DNA of 64,000 nt from positions 1-64,000 of the forward strand of contig JAJCJJ010000006.1 in assembly GCA_020555865.1 (NCBI GenBank), in the 5' to 3' direction. The stretch's first letter is position 1, and each line of letters starts with the position of its first letter. The stretch comes from a bacterium 210917-DFI.7.65 (GTDB lineage Bacteria > Bacillota > Clostridia > Oscillospirales > Oscillospiraceae). The notes beneath the pieces were generated by a model. The model had not been told where the DNA came from. It saw only the letters and a list, made by a program, of their open reading frames with translations, and did no database searches. Shown in pieces: positions 17,296-26,816 of this stretch. The translations under genes were made by a program, and so were the position numbers.

Positions 17296-18612
17296 TTATA
17301 CACCGCCGACAACGTTTTTTTGCTCCGGCGCCGCAGCGGCTTTCCCTTTCTCCTGTCTGAGCTTCTGCCGGGCGTTGGCCAGCATCAGCTTGATGCGGTT
17401 CTCCTGATTGATCGCCGTAGCCGAGGGGTCATAATCAATGGCCACGATGTTGGAATCGGGATAATCGTCCTTCAGCGGACGGATCATACCTTTGCCCACG
17501 ATGTGGTTGGGCAGGCATCCGAAGGGCTGCGTGCACACGATGTTGGGAATGCCTTCGTGGATCAGCTCCAGCATTTCGCCAGTAAGCAGCCATCCTTCGC
17601 CCATTTTGTTGCCGTCGCCCAAATAGTCATGCACGCTGCGGTGGATGGTTTCAAAATGGGTAGGCGCGCGGAAGCGGGACTTGCCCACAATATCGATCAC
17701 AGCGCTCTGCCGCCGCACCACATAATTCATCAGAGCCTTGCAGGCCAGATATTTGATCCGGCTGCCGCCGTACAGTTCAATGTCGGTCACCCGATTGAAA
17801 ATCTTGAAAATGATAAAGTCGGTCAGTCCCGGCACCACCACCTCGCACCCCTCGCTGAGGAGGAACTGCTCCAGGTTGTTATTGCCCAGCGGGGAGAACT
17901 TCACATAGATTTCGCCCACCACACCGACCTTCACTTTTTCCTCCTGCCGGACGGGGATACGCTCAAAGTCCGCCACAATTTCCTTCACCGTCTGCACAAA
18001 AGCAGGGAAGCGCATGCGTTTGCCCTTTCCGAAACTCTCCACCAGGGTATTCTCCCATTGCTCCGTCATGCGGTCGGCATCACCGGCCGTTGTCTCATAG
18101 GGGCGCACCTGGTTCGCCAGATCCACAATCACATCACCGTAGAGCATTGCATAGGCCAGCTTACGGATCAGGCTCAAGCTCAGGCCGAAGCCCGGATTTT
18201 TCTCCACGCCGAAGCTGACGGAGATTACGGGAATATAATCATAGCCCGCCTTATGCAGTGCCTTGCGCAGCAGATGGATATAATTCGAGGCGCGGCAACC
18301 GCCGCCGGTCTGGGTGATGAGCAGAGCCACCTTGTGAGGATCGTATCCGCCGTTTTTCACGGCCTCGATCAGCTGACCGATGACCAGAAGGGCCGGGTAG
18401 CAGGTGTCGTTATGTACGTATTTCTGCCCCTCCTCCACAATGGCGTGGTGGTGGGTCGTCAGCATGTCCACTTTATAGCCCTCCAGCTGCAGAAGCTTTT
18501 GGAACATGCCAAAATGTACCGGCAGCATCTGGGGCATCAGGAGCGTATACTCCTTTTTCATCTCCTTGGTAAACAGGAGCCGTCCGTCTTTATCGTAAAC
18601 CAATTCAGCCAT
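17296..18612 (-). CDS. 2-hydroxyacyl-CoA dehydratase-like partner (COG3581 type)
   Basis: 438 residues. Matches the C-terminal third of the large (~1400-residue) activase-related proteins of Clostridia: TYPALLVIGQ and GGGCRASNY carry conserved cysteines, and the C-terminal CTQPFGCLPNHIVGKG is a probable iron-sulfur ligand region. Here it is a separate gene starting 33 bases after the 1009-residue activase, with GGAAAGGA before the ATG. The last 30 residues are Ala/Lys/Gln-rich. Biochemical role of this family is not established; by analogy it may be an [4Fe-4S] reductive enzyme driven by the ATP-dependent activase. Confidence 0.8.
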   Translation of the reverse strand: MAELVYDKDGRLLFTKEMKKEYTLLMPQMLPVHFGMFQKLLQLEGYKVDMLTTHHHAIVEEGQKYVHNDTCYPALLVIGQLIEAVKNGGYDPHKVALLITQTGGGCRASNYIHLLRKALHKAGYDYIPVISVSFGVEKNPGFGLSLSLIRKLAYAMLYGDVIVDLANQVRPYETTAGDADRMTEQWENTLVESFGKGKRMRFPAFVQTVKEIVADFERIPVRQEEKVKVGVVGEIYVKFSPLGNNNLEQFLLSEGCEVVVPGLTDFIIFKIFNRVTDIELYGGSRIKYLACKALMNYVVRRQSAVIDIVGKSRFRAPTHFETIHRSVHDYLGDGNKMGEGWLLTGEMLELIHEGIPNIVCTQPFGCLPNHIVGKGMIRPLKDDYPDSNIVAIDYDPSATAINQENRIKLMLANARQKLRQEKGKAAAAPEQKNVVGGV

Positions 18613-18645
18613 ACTCTATGCGGTCCTTTCCCATTGTCCCGGAAT

Positions 18646-21600
18646 TCAAAGTTCCCAGGGTTTCTTTTCCGGCGCCGGTGCAGCCGCTTTTTGGGCCTGC
18701 CGAGCCGCTTCGGCCTCCGCCTGCCGGGCCGCTTCTTCCGCGCGCAGCCGGGCATCCCGGGCATCCAGCGCAGCCAACAGTGAGCGGATGCGGATCCGCA
18801 CCGCGCCCAGATTGGAAATCTCGTCGATCTTGAGCTGCGTGTACAGTTTGCCGTGTTCTTCCAGAATGGCGCGCATCTCGTCGCCGGTAATGGCATCGGT
18901 ACCGCAGCCGAAAGATACCAGCTGCACCAACTCCATATCCGGCTGGGAGCAAACGTAGCGGGCAGCATTGTACATACGGGCCTGATATGTCCACTGGTTG
19001 AGCACCGTGCGCTTTTCCTTTTTCAAGCGGTCGGAGAGCGCGTCCTCGCTGAGGATCACAAAACCGTACTCCGCGCACAGTTCATCAATGCCATGGCTGA
19101 TTTCCGGGTCGATATGATACGGGCGGCCGCACAGCACCAAAATACGGCTGCCCTTGAGGCGGGCTTCCTCGATCATCCGCTCCCCGGCGGAAACAATGCT
19201 GCGGTGCCATTTTTCATAGGCCTTATAGGCCAGATCCACAGCAAAACCCACTTCGGAAAAGTCGATGCCCATCTCCTTGCGGAAATAGCGCGCACTGCGG
19301 TGCTTGAAATCTTTGGGCCGGTGCAGACCCATATAAGGCGTCAAAAATCTCGTCTGTTTCAGTCCCGGGATATTGGCAGCCAGCAGCTCAGGGTAATAGG
19401 CCACCACGGGGCAGTTGTAGTTGTTATCGCTGATGCCTTCGTCAAAATTATAGGGCATGCAGGGATAAAAAATATAATCCACATGTTTGTCCAGCAGGCT
19501 CATAATGTGTCCGTGGGCCAGCTTGGCCGGATAGCACACCGTATCGGACGGGATCGTGCGCTGGCCTTTTACATACAGATTCCGGGAGGATTCCTCCGAA
19601 AGCACCACCTCAAAATTCAGCGAAGTAAAGAACTGAAACCAGAAAGGCAGGTTTTCGTACATGTTCAGGCACAAGGGAATCCCCACGGTACCCCGTACGC
19701 CGCTGCCCAGTCCCTTTCCCTGCATCTTGCGCAGAGCCGTGTATTTCAGCGCGTACAGATTTGGCGTGGGCAGCTTTTCCCGGCCCAAAGGACGGGAGCA
19801 GCGGTTGCCGGAAATATAGCTGCGGCCGCCGCTGAATTTGTTCACGGTCAGGGCGCAGTGATTGGTGCACAACTGGCAGGTGGCCGGTTTGGCCGTATGC
19901 TGGAAATCCGTCAGATCCGCCATGGAAAGCAGCATCGGTTCCTGGATGTGGTGATCCCGGGCCGTCAGGGCCGCGCCGAAGGCGCCCATCAGCCCGGCAA
20001 TGGTGGGGCGGGTCACATTGCGGCCCAGCTCCAGTTCAAAGCTGCGCAGCACAGCGTCGTTCAGGAATGTTCCGCCCTGCACCACAATATTTTTGCCCAG
20101 GTCATCTGCCGAAGAAGCGCGGATGACCTTGTAGATGGCATTTTTCACAATGGAAATGGACAAGCCTGCAGAGATGTCCTCCACCGGCGCGCCGTCCTTC
20201 TGCGCCTGCTTCACCGAGGAATTCATGAACACCGTGCACCGCGAACCCAGGTTCACCGGCGCTTTTGCAAACAGGCCCAGTTTGGCATAGTCGGCAATCG
20301 TGTAGCCCATGGCTTTGGCAAACGTCTCGATGAAGCTTCCGCAGCCGGAAGAGCACGCCTCGTTGAGCATAATGGAATCCACGGCATTGTTGCGAATCTT
20401 GAAACATTTCATATCCTGGCCGCCGATGTCGATAATGTAATCCACATCCGGGTCAAAGTACTGCGCGGCGGCAAAGTGAGCCACCGTTTCCACCAGCCCC
20501 AAGTCGCAGCGGAACGCATTTTTGATCAGCTCCTCGCCGTAACCTGTCACAGCACTGCCAGCGATGCGGATGCGGTTTTCGCACTGCTCATAAATCCGGC
20601 GCAGCTGCTCGAGCACAATGTGAACCGGATTGCCCTGGTTCGAACCATAATAGGAATATAAAATCCCTCCGTCGCGGTCAATCAGCACCATTTTGGTGGT
20701 GGTGGAACCAGCGTCGATACCGAGATACGCCGCCCCTTCATAGGTCTGAATATCCGCTTCCGGCAGCTTTTTGGCATTGTGCCGTTCCGTAAACGCATCA
20801 TACTCCGCCTGGGAAGCAAACAGCGGGGGCAGCGTGTTCAAGCTCTGGTTGGTATCCACTGCTTTTTCCAGGCGCTGGAGCATTTCATCAAACCCGACCA
20901 CAGGATAATCCGCCGCGCACAGGGCCGATCCGATAGCCGCGTAGCAGTCGCCGTCAGCCGGAAACACAGCGTGTTCCTCATCCAGCTGCAGCGTTTCCAC
21001 AAAGCGCTGGCGCAGCCCCTGCAGGAAATGCAGCGGGCCGCCGAGAAACACAATCTTGCCTGTCAACTCCCGGCCCTGGGTCAGTCCCGCGATCGTCTGA
21101 TCCACCACAGCCTGAAAAATGGAAGCCGCAATGTCCTCTTTACGTCCGCCCTGATTCAGAATCGGCTGGATATCGCTTTTGGCAAATACACCGCAGCGGG
21201 AGGCAATGGGATAGAGCTTCGTGTGCTGCAGCGACAAGGCATCCAGTTCATCCACCGTCACATTTAAAAGCGTGGCCATCTGGTCGATGAACGCGCCAGT
21301 ACCGCCGGCACAGGAGCCGTTCATGCGCTCTTCCAGGCTGTTGCCGAAAAAGATGATTTTGGCGTCCTCTCCGCCCAGTTCAATCACCGCATCCGTACCG
21401 GGATCCAGAGCATTGACGGCCGCAGCGGTGGCGTACACTTCCTGCACAAAATCAAGACCGCTGGCCTTGGCCACGCCCAGCCCTGCCGAGCCAGTAATTA
21501 CCGCCTGCACCTGCTCGCCGGCATATTTTTCCTCGATGCGGTGCAGAATTTCGCAGGTTTTTTCGCGCACTTTGGAAAAATGCCGCTCGTAGCAACGAAA

Positions 21601-21675
21601 CCGCAGCTGCTGTTTTTCATCCAGCACCACAACTTTTACAGTGGTGGAACCAATATCGATACCAATATGATACAT
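18646..21675 (-). CDS. Tandem dehydratase-activase ATPase with DUF2229 (BcrAD/BadFG type)
   Basis: 1009 residues. Two ASKHA ATPase halves: the first opens MYHIGIDIGSTTVKVV, the second YLGIDAGSTTTKMV near residue 318. Each half keeps a glycine-rich cluster motif (GSCAGGTGAFIDQMA and EACSSGCGSFIETFA) with the cysteines that in HgdC-type activases hold a bridging [4Fe-4S] cluster. Residues ~665-970 form the DUF2229/COG3580 domain (GTVGIPLCLNMYENLPFW). The last ~35 residues are an Ala/Glu/Arg coil. In most Clostridia this protein and the downstream one are a single polypeptide; the two lengths here sum to 1447. ATG at 21675 has GGAAGTGAG upstream. Probable ATP-driven electron donor to a 2-hydroxyacyl-CoA dehydratase-like partner. 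Confidence 0.88.
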   Translation of the reverse strand: MYHIGIDIGSTTVKVVVLDEKQQLRFRCYERHFSKVREKTCEILHRIEEKYAGEQVQAVITGSAGLGVAKASGLDFVQEVYATAAAVNALDPGTDAVIELGGEDAKIIFFGNSLEERMNGSCAGGTGAFIDQMATLLNVTVDELDALSLQHTKLYPIASRCGVFAKSDIQPILNQGGRKEDIAASIFQAVVDQTIAGLTQGRELTGKIVFLGGPLHFLQGLRQRFVETLQLDEEHAVFPADGDCYAAIGSALCAADYPVVGFDEMLQRLEKAVDTNQSLNTLPPLFASQAEYDAFTERHNAKKLPEADIQTYEGAAYLGIDAGSTTTKMVLIDRDGGILYSYYGSNQGNPVHIVLEQLRRIYEQCENRIRIAGSAVTGYGEELIKNAFRCDLGLVETVAHFAAAQYFDPDVDYIIDIGGQDMKCFKIRNNAVDSIMLNEACSSGCGSFIETFAKAMGYTIADYAKLGLFAKAPVNLGSRCTVFMNSSVKQAQKDGAPVEDISAGLSISIVKNAIYKVIRASSADDLGKNIVVQGGTFLNDAVLRSFELELGRNVTRPTIAGLMGAFGAALTARDHHIQEPMLLSMADLTDFQHTAKPATCQLCTNHCALTVNKFSGGRSYISGNRCSRPLGREKLPTPNLYALKYTALRKMQGKGLGSGVRGTVGIPLCLNMYENLPFWFQFFTSLNFEVVLSEESSRNLYVKGQRTIPSDTVCYPAKLAHGHIMSLLDKHVDYIFYPCMPYNFDEGISDNNYNCPVVAYYPELLAANIPGLKQTRFLTPYMGLHRPKDFKHRSARYFRKEMGIDFSEVGFAVDLAYKAYEKWHRSIVSAGERMIEEARLKGSRILVLCGRPYHIDPEISHGIDELCAEYGFVILSEDALSDRLKKEKRTVLNQWTYQARMYNAARYVCSQPDMELVQLVSFGCGTDAITGDEMRAILEEHGKLYTQLKIDEISNLGAVRIRIRSLLAALDARDARLRAEEAARQAEAEAARQAQKAAAPAPEKKPWEL

Positions 21676-21749
21676 GGGATCTCACTTCCATTTTCTATTT
21701 GCATTTCTGCTAAGGCCGTCCCCCGGGCGACCGTTTTCTCTAAAGGTTT

Positions 21750-21778
21750 ATTATATAATAAATCGCTGCCCCACACAA
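21750..21778 (-). promoter_or_regulatory. Promoter of the activase operon
   Basis: Minus strand TTGTGT (21773-21778), 17-bp spacer, TATAAT (21750-21755), within a TTATTATATAATAA palindrome. About 75 bases before the ATG at 21675. Confidence 0.65.
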
Positions 21779-21889
21779 GAGAAAAGATACAGGTAAATGT
21801 TCTATTTCCGTGAAATTAACGGGATTTGTACCTTTTTTTGATACAAAGCGGCGAACTTGTTCACTTCCGCCCCCCGAACAGCGGCACCC

Positions 21890-21917
21890 TTGACTTTTTT
21901 CCGGCGCCGAATATAAT
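21890..21917 (+). promoter_or_regulatory. Promoter of the small cysteine-rich gene
   Basis: TTGACT (21890-21895), 16-bp spacer, TATAAT (21912-21917), ~44 bases before the ATG at 21961. Divergent from the activase promoter. Confidence 0.7.
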
Positions 21918-21960
21918 ACAAAGTAACCATCGTTTTTCATTTGAAAGGGGAGGCTTTGCC

Positions 21961-22143
21961 ATGATCAAGATCAACAACGATCTGTGCTGCGGCTGCGGTC
22001 ATTGTCAGTTCATCCGCTTTACCCTGCCGCTGGTGAAAACCGTCGGACGCGTGGATTATTACGAAGATCCCCGCCCGGAGGACCGCAAATTTGTGGAGAA
22101 TATCGTCATGGAGTGCTGGGCCAGCGCTATGAGTATCGAATAA
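21961..22143 (+). CDS. Small ferredoxin-like cysteine protein
   Basis: 60 residues. An N-terminal LCCGCGHC cluster (Cys at 9, 10, 12, 15) and one more cysteine near residue 51 (MECWA) suggest metal or iron-sulfur binding, but the spacing is not a standard CxxCxxCxxxC ferredoxin. The frame is open back to 21826; the ATG at 21961 follows AAAGGGGAGG and a good promoter, so the short form is chosen. It has its own promoter and terminator. Divergent position to the activase operon suggests, without proof, a redox role in the same process. Confidence 0.65.
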   Translation: MIKINNDLCCGCGHCQFIRFTLPLVKTVGRVDYYEDPRPEDRKFVENIVMECWASAMSIE

Positions 22144-22174
22144 ATGCTCCCTCTTGAAAATGACATATGCAACA

Positions 22175-22212
22175 AGCACCCCAAGGCAGCCGCCTTGGGG
22201 TGCTCATTTTTG
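22175..22212 (+). terminator. Terminator after the cysteine-rich gene
   Basis: AGCACCCCAAGGC / GCCTTGGGGTGCT perfect 13-bp stem followed by CATTTTTG. Confidence 0.85.
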
Positions 22213-22235
22213 CTGCGCACCGCCGGGAGACAGCA

Positions 22236-22266
22236 AAGCGCGCGGCCGCAAAACGGCCGCGCACCT
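22236..22266 (-). terminator. Terminator of the GH25-SLH gene
   Basis: GCGCGGCCG / CGGCCGCGC stem just past the stop at 22283; weak T-run on the minus strand. Confidence 0.55.
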
Positions 22267-22282
22267 GGGTACCATGCGTGTT

Positions 22283-24478
22283 TTATTGCTCCTGCACGCT
22301 CTCCATCCAGCGCATCAGGATCGCCGCGCATTCGGCGCGGCTGGCGCTCTTGCGCGGCATCAGCTTGCCGTCGGCGCCATTGAGCAGCTGCGCCGAAACG
22401 GCCCAGCGCATGCCATCCTCAAAATAGGGTGCGATTTCCGAAGCGTCGCTGAACGCCGACAGGTTTCCGTCCGTAGTGGCAGGCACGTCCATACCCATCT
22501 TATCGGAATAGCGCATCAGAATCGCGGCCATCTGTTCGCGGGTCACCGGTTCCTCAGGCGAGAACGTCTTTTCTCCCGTTCCATTGACCACACCGTTGTT
22601 GTATCCCCACGTCACAGCTTTGGCATACCAGGCCGCGGCAGACACATCGATAAATTTATTGTGATTGCTCACTTCAGGGGAACCGGCCTGCCGGTACAAT
22701 ACCGTCACCAACATACCGCGGGTCATGGTGCCGCCAGGGGTAAAGGTCGTGTCTGACGTGCCAGTGAACAAACCGTTGTCTACCACATAGGCCACCGCCT
22801 CAGCATACCAGTCCGTACTCTTCACATCGGTGAAGCCCGTACCCACTTCCGTCTGTTTTGGTTCAAACCGAGCCGTCAGCGCCACAGACGCTGTCACGGT
22901 AAAGCTGTATTCGGCACTGGAGGATACTTTGCTGCCGGCAGCATTGTACCAGCCGGTAAAGGTATACCCTTCATCCGCCGCCGCTTTCACTGTGACGGTT
23001 TTCCCCACCAGGAAGGAACCGCCGCCGCTGGCACTGCCGCCCTCCTGGGCGCTGACGCGCACTTCATAGCGCGCCGTTTCCGGATACACTGTCTGACTGG
23101 TATAACTCTTATAGTAAGTGCCGTCGATGGGATCGGAAATCTCCATCGTCACATAATAGCCCTCACCCGGAAGATAGCTCTGATCGGTGCAGCTGTGTAC
23201 ATTGCCGTCGTATGTACCTACTTTGGACACCTCGCCGGAGGCTGTCTGCTTGTACACAGTATAACTGCTGGCATAGGAGCTGCCGCCCCAGCGGAGCCGC
23301 GCCGCAGAGGAAGAAGCCTCCGCTTCCAGCACAGGCGCAGAAAAGGAGAGATATTCCGGCATATAGAGTACATTAATATCCGTTTTCCCCGAAGCCAGCG
23401 CACCCTGCACCACGCAGGAAGAGCTGTACTGCCAGATATTCGGCTTGCTGGACGTGCCGCGGATGGTATGGATCGTACTCAGATCCGGCACCGTAGGATA
23501 CCAGGCATACCAGTAGTCCACCCCCATATCCGTCAGGGACGACAGGTCCATTTTCGAATAAAAGTTCCCGTTGGCATATACCATGGCGTTGAGTCCTGCA
23601 TCCTGCACAGCGGTGCAGAAGGTCTCGGCAATCTCCACCAGCTGCTCGCCGGTCAGATCGCTGTACTCCTCCAGGTCATAAGCCACCGGCAGCGTGAGCT
23701 TGTCCATGTACGGCTCCAGCTGTTTAAGGCAATATGCCGCTTCCCGGCTGGCCTTGGCCGTATCCTTGGCATAGCTGTAATAATAAACGCCAAAGGGCAT
23801 GCCGCTGCGGATGGCGCCCTCAATATTTTCCACAAAGCGTTTATCTGTGGAGTTCTCACCATAGCCCACCCGGATCATCACAAATTCGATGCCCTGTTCC
23901 TTGAGCGCGTCCCAATCAATCGTATTGTTCCAGGAAGAAATATCAATGCCCACATGGCCGCCCACCGTGATGGAAAAGCTCTCGCAGCGGCTGCCGCTGC
24001 GCACAGTGATATACGTCCGTCCAAAGCCCTGTCCGGTCACCGTTCCGGAGCTGCTCACCGTTGCGACGGACTCATCGGCGCTGGTCCAGGTGCCGGAAAA
24101 CGACGCGTCCAGGCTCAGGCTTTCGCCCACGCGCAGCGCATAGCTGGGAAAGGCCATATATGCGATCACTTTACAGTTGGCCACCGCACTGCCGTCGGCA
24201 GATTTGGCCTGCACCGTAGCCGATCCCTCGGCAAGAGCCGTAATATTGCCGGCGCTGTCCACACTGGCCACGCCGGACGTCAGGCTGACCCAGGTCACGG
24301 CCTTGCCGTCACTGGCTGTGGCGGTCACTTTCTGACTCTGGCCCACAGGGAGATAAATGGTTGTCTGGCTCAGGGAAATCGTGACGTCTTCCCCATCCGC
24401 CAAGGCCGGCACACACAGCACTGACGCGCAAAGCACAGCCGCCAAAAGCGCCGTCCCCAGCCGTCGGATGATCTTCAT
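22283..24478 (-). CDS. GH25 lysozyme with Ig-like, InlB-type and SLH domains
   Basis: 731 residues, secreted and wall-anchored. Order: signal peptide (residues 1-27, ending PALA); Big_2-type Ig-like repeat (~30-105); a second short Ig-like segment (~105-185); GH25 muramidase domain (~187-385) with HVGIDISSWN, VMIRVGYG and the catalytic Asp/Glu in VAYDLEEYS; a fibronectin-like linker; an InlB-B type repeat (VTVKAAADEGYTFTGWYNAAG) near 500-575; three SLH modules to the C-terminus. Likely cleaves peptidoglycan at N-acetylmuramic acid during wall remodelling or against competitors. The frame opens at 24583 but GAAGGAGGAA sits before the ATG at 24478. Shares the SLH anchoring strategy of the S-layer proteins in this window. 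Confidence 0.9.
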   Translation of the reverse strand: MKIIRRLGTALLAAVLCASVLCVPALADGEDVTISLSQTTIYLPVGQSQKVTATASDGKAVTWVSLTSGVASVDSAGNITALAEGSATVQAKSADGSAVANCKVIAYMAFPSYALRVGESLSLDASFSGTWTSADESVATVSSSGTVTGQGFGRTYITVRSGSRCESFSITVGGHVGIDISSWNNTIDWDALKEQGIEFVMIRVGYGENSTDKRFVENIEGAIRSGMPFGVYYYSYAKDTAKASREAAYCLKQLEPYMDKLTLPVAYDLEEYSDLTGEQLVEIAETFCTAVQDAGLNAMVYANGNFYSKMDLSSLTDMGVDYWYAWYPTVPDLSTIHTIRGTSSKPNIWQYSSSCVVQGALASGKTDINVLYMPEYLSFSAPVLEAEASSSAARLRWGGSSYASSYTVYKQTASGEVSKVGTYDGNVHSCTDQSYLPGEGYYVTMEISDPIDGTYYKSYTSQTVYPETARYEVRVSAQEGGSASGGGSFLVGKTVTVKAAADEGYTFTGWYNAAGSKVSSSAEYSFTVTASVALTARFEPKQTEVGTGFTDVKSTDWYAEAVAYVVDNGLFTGTSDTTFTPGGTMTRGMLVTVLYRQAGSPEVSNHNKFIDVSAAAWYAKAVTWGYNNGVVNGTGEKTFSPEEPVTREQMAAILMRYSDKMGMDVPATTDGNLSAFSDASEIAPYFEDGMRWAVSAQLLNGADGKLMPRKSASRAECAAILMRWMESVQEQ

Positions 24479-24611
24479 AGAGCTTGTTCCTCCTTCTCTT
24501 TCGATACGCTCTTCCAATTCTTTCCAGTTTATAACAACAAAAGGAGAAGCAGTCCACCGTCCCGCTTCCCCTCTTCGTCTCAATATCGCCGGTTCCCGCT
24601 GCCCGGAACGC

Positions 24612-25427
24612 TTACATCAGATGCATGGTGTAATATACCGCCAACACAAACAGCAGCGCGATGCCGGCCCACAGGAGATACAGCGCGCATGCCGGGGCAA
24701 TGATCCCCAGCACAATGGCCGCCGCCGCGGCTGCCAGCGCACCATAGGCAAGGGAATAATTCGTCGTCCCGGAAAACACGGTCCGCGCAGCGTCCCCTTT
24801 TCCCCATTTTCCTCCGTTCTTGCCAATGGCCACCGCCAGAATCAGCAGCACAACCACCGCGGCCAGCAGCACAGCCTCAATGGCCACATATTGTCTGCCC
24901 CAAACGGCGCTGCCTACTGCACGGTGCGCCAGCCACATACCGCCCACCGCCAGGCCCACGCCCAAGCCAGAGAAGAAAAATTCACGCTGATAAAGGTAAT
25001 ACACAAATCCCGCCAGCGCCACCAGCGGCACGGCTACACACATCACTGTAGTGCCTTCTGGATAGATGGCCAGCATCAGCCGTCCGCCGCCGAACAGCAC
25101 CAGGCCCAGGATCACCAGCCAGGCGCCCCACTGCGCCCCTTTTTTACCCCGCCGCACCAAAGCGAAGACCAGGCCGACCGCTGCCACAGCCAAACCAACC
25201 CAGCCCACCACGGCGATCACATTGGACATGGTGACCAGCGTCTGCATCGTGCCCTGGATAAAGAAACGGTAGCACAATAAAAAATAGATCTCCGCCGCCA
25301 CCAGAACGCCCAGCAGGCCTAAACAGCGATTCAGAAGCGCCGCTTCCTCCTTGGCCCGATCTTCTTTTTTCTGAAGGCTTTGCGCCCGGATCATTTTTTT
25401 CTTTTCAAGGCTCTGTTTTTTTGCCAT
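24612..25427 (-). CDS. Multi-pass membrane protein, unknown
   Basis: 271 residues. A ~40-residue Lys/Glu/Gln-rich cytoplasmic lead (KKQSLEKKKMIRAQSLQKKED) precedes about eight hydrophobic segments with few polar residues; no family recognised. Start at 25427 follows GGAGGG; the open frame continues to 25472 without a site. Promoter candidate TTGCAA-N17-TAAAAT at 25516-25544. It precedes the GH25-SLH gene by 133 bases and may or may not be cotranscribed with it. Confidence 0.7.
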   Translation of the reverse strand: MAKKQSLEKKKMIRAQSLQKKEDRAKEEAALLNRCLGLLGVLVAAEIYFLLCYRFFIQGTMQTLVTMSNVIAVVGWVGLAVAAVGLVFALVRRGKKGAQWGAWLVILGLVLFGGGRLMLAIYPEGTTVMCVAVPLVALAGFVYYLYQREFFFSGLGVGLAVGGMWLAHRAVGSAVWGRQYVAIEAVLLAAVVVLLILAVAIGKNGGKWGKGDAARTVFSGTTNYSLAYGALAAAAAAIVLGIIAPACALYLLWAGIALLFVLAVYYTMHLM

Positions 25428-25515
25428 TGTTTTGATTACCCTCCACCCGGAAAGCAATGCTGTGCCGCGCACAGCACTATACTTCCAGTATCCATTTTAT
25501 CGACATAACATTGGT

Positions 25516-25544
25516 ATTTTAGCAGATTCCGCCCTACATTGCAA
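25516..25544 (-). promoter_or_regulatory. Promoter of the multi-pass membrane protein gene
   Basis: Minus strand TTGCAA (25539-25544), 17-bp spacer ending in TGC, TAAAAT (25516-25521): near-consensus with extended -10. The rest of the 25428-25796 intergenic region shows only the divergent apbE promoter. Confidence 0.65.
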
Positions 25545-25693
25545 GGCACAATATTTTTCCTGCGCGCACGCCGGCCGCCGCATGCTGCCCTTCCCAATTG
25601 CCGCCGGCCATGCGCTGTGGTACAATGGCTGCACAAACGTCCCCTGCCCAAAGCAGCTGTTTCACCGCTGCGGGGAAAAAGCCGCCGGGACGG

Positions 25694-25722
25694 TTGAAAC
25701 AGCGGAGCAATCATGCTATGAT
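25694..25722 (+). promoter_or_regulatory. Promoter of the apbE operon
   Basis: TTGAAA (25694-25699), 17-bp spacer ending in TGC, TATGAT (25717-25722). Confidence 0.7.
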
Positions 25723-25796
25723 ACCATTATATATGTACAATCCATCTATTTTTGCCCGTTTTGCATCATAATTGCATCAGAAAGGTACGTTTCTCC

Positions 25797-26816
25797 ATGA
25801 AAAAATGGCTGTCTATCCTCCCATTATCTCTGATTCTTCTGCTGTGCGCCTGTCAGAGCAGCGATGCCAGCGCCCAAATTTTCGCCATGGACACCGTGAT
25901 GGATCTGACTGTCCAGGGCAGCGGCGCGGCGCAGGCTCTGAAAGACGCCGAAGCGGAACTGTACCGGTTGGACGCTCTGCTCTCCCGCCAGGACAGCGCC
26001 AGCGCCGTATCCGCTCTCAACGAAAGCGCCGGCTCCCCCGTGGCCGTGGAGGAAGAATTATACAATCTGCTCCAAACCGCCGTGGAATACTCCACCCTTA
26101 CGGACGGCGCGTTTGCAGTCACGGTTGCCCCTATAATGGACGCCTGGGATTTCACCGGTGAGCACCCCCGCGTTCCCTCCCGCGCCGAACTGGACAGCCT
26201 GCTGCCCCTGGTGGGCGACGAGCGCATCGTCTTTGGCAGCGGCACCGTCACTCTGGAGCCGGGCATGGCCGTGGACCTGGGCGGCATTGCCAAAGGCTAT
26301 GCCTCGGACCGGCTGGCAGAACTTTTTGCCGCCGACGGCGTTTCATCCGCCATGGTCAGCCTGGGCGGCAACGTTTATGTGCGCGGCACCAAGCGCGACG
26401 GCTCGCTCTGGCGCGTGGCCATAGAGGATCCCAACGACACGGCGGCATACCTCGGCGTGCTGTCGCTGCAGGATCGCTTCATCATCACCTCCGGCGGCTA
26501 CCAGCGCTATTTTGAGCGCGATGGCGTAACCTATTATCATATTATTGACCCCAAAACCGGCGATGTGGCCCGCAGCGGTCTTTTGTCCGCCACCGTGGTG
26601 AGCGACAACGGCACTATGGGCGACGCCCTTTCCACCGCCTTGTTCGTCATGGGCCGGGAAAAGGCCGTGCAGTTCTGGCGCACCAGCGGCCTGGATTTTG
26701 ACATGGTGCTGTGCGATGACAGCGGCCATGTATATTATACCGAGGGGCTGAAAGAAAGTTTCGACACCTCTTTGGCGGAGCATGCGTATGAATACATCTG
26801 TATCCCGAAAAACTAA
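25797..26816 (+). CDS. apbE: FAD:protein FMN transferase (ApbE) lipoprotein
   Basis: 339 residues. Lipoprotein signal peptide with lipobox LLCAC (cysteine ~18), then the ApbE fold: DTVMDLTV near the N-terminus, AVDLGGIAKGYASDRLAEL in the centre, LGGNVYVRG, and the metal-site end motif DALSTALFVMG. Family members attach FMN covalently to threonine in Rnf/Nqr subunits or extracellular flavoproteins. The frame opens at 25752, but AGAAAGG positions the ATG at 25797. The gene overlaps the next one by 29 bases, so the three genes apbE, NusG-II, Gx form a tight operon, a set also found in flavin-based extracellular electron transfer loci. Confidence 0.9.
   Translation: MKKWLSILPLSLILLLCACQSSDASAQIFAMDTVMDLTVQGSGAAQALKDAEAELYRLDALLSRQDSASAVSALNESAGSPVAVEEELYNLLQTAVEYSTLTDGAFAVTVAPIMDAWDFTGEHPRVPSRAELDSLLPLVGDERIVFGSGTVTLEPGMAVDLGGIAKGYASDRLAELFAADGVSSAMVSLGGNVYVRGTKRDGSLWRVAIEDPNDTAAYLGVLSLQDRFIITSGGYQRYFERDGVTYYHIIDPKTGDVARSGLLSATVVSDNGTMGDALSTALFVMGREKAVQFWRTSGLDFDMVLCDDSGHVYYTEGLKESFDTSLAEHAYEYICIPKN

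Noticed and set aside
18853..20661. 602-codon plus-strand frame opposite the activase gene
   Set aside because: Shadow frame; the minus strand has unmistakable activase motifs.
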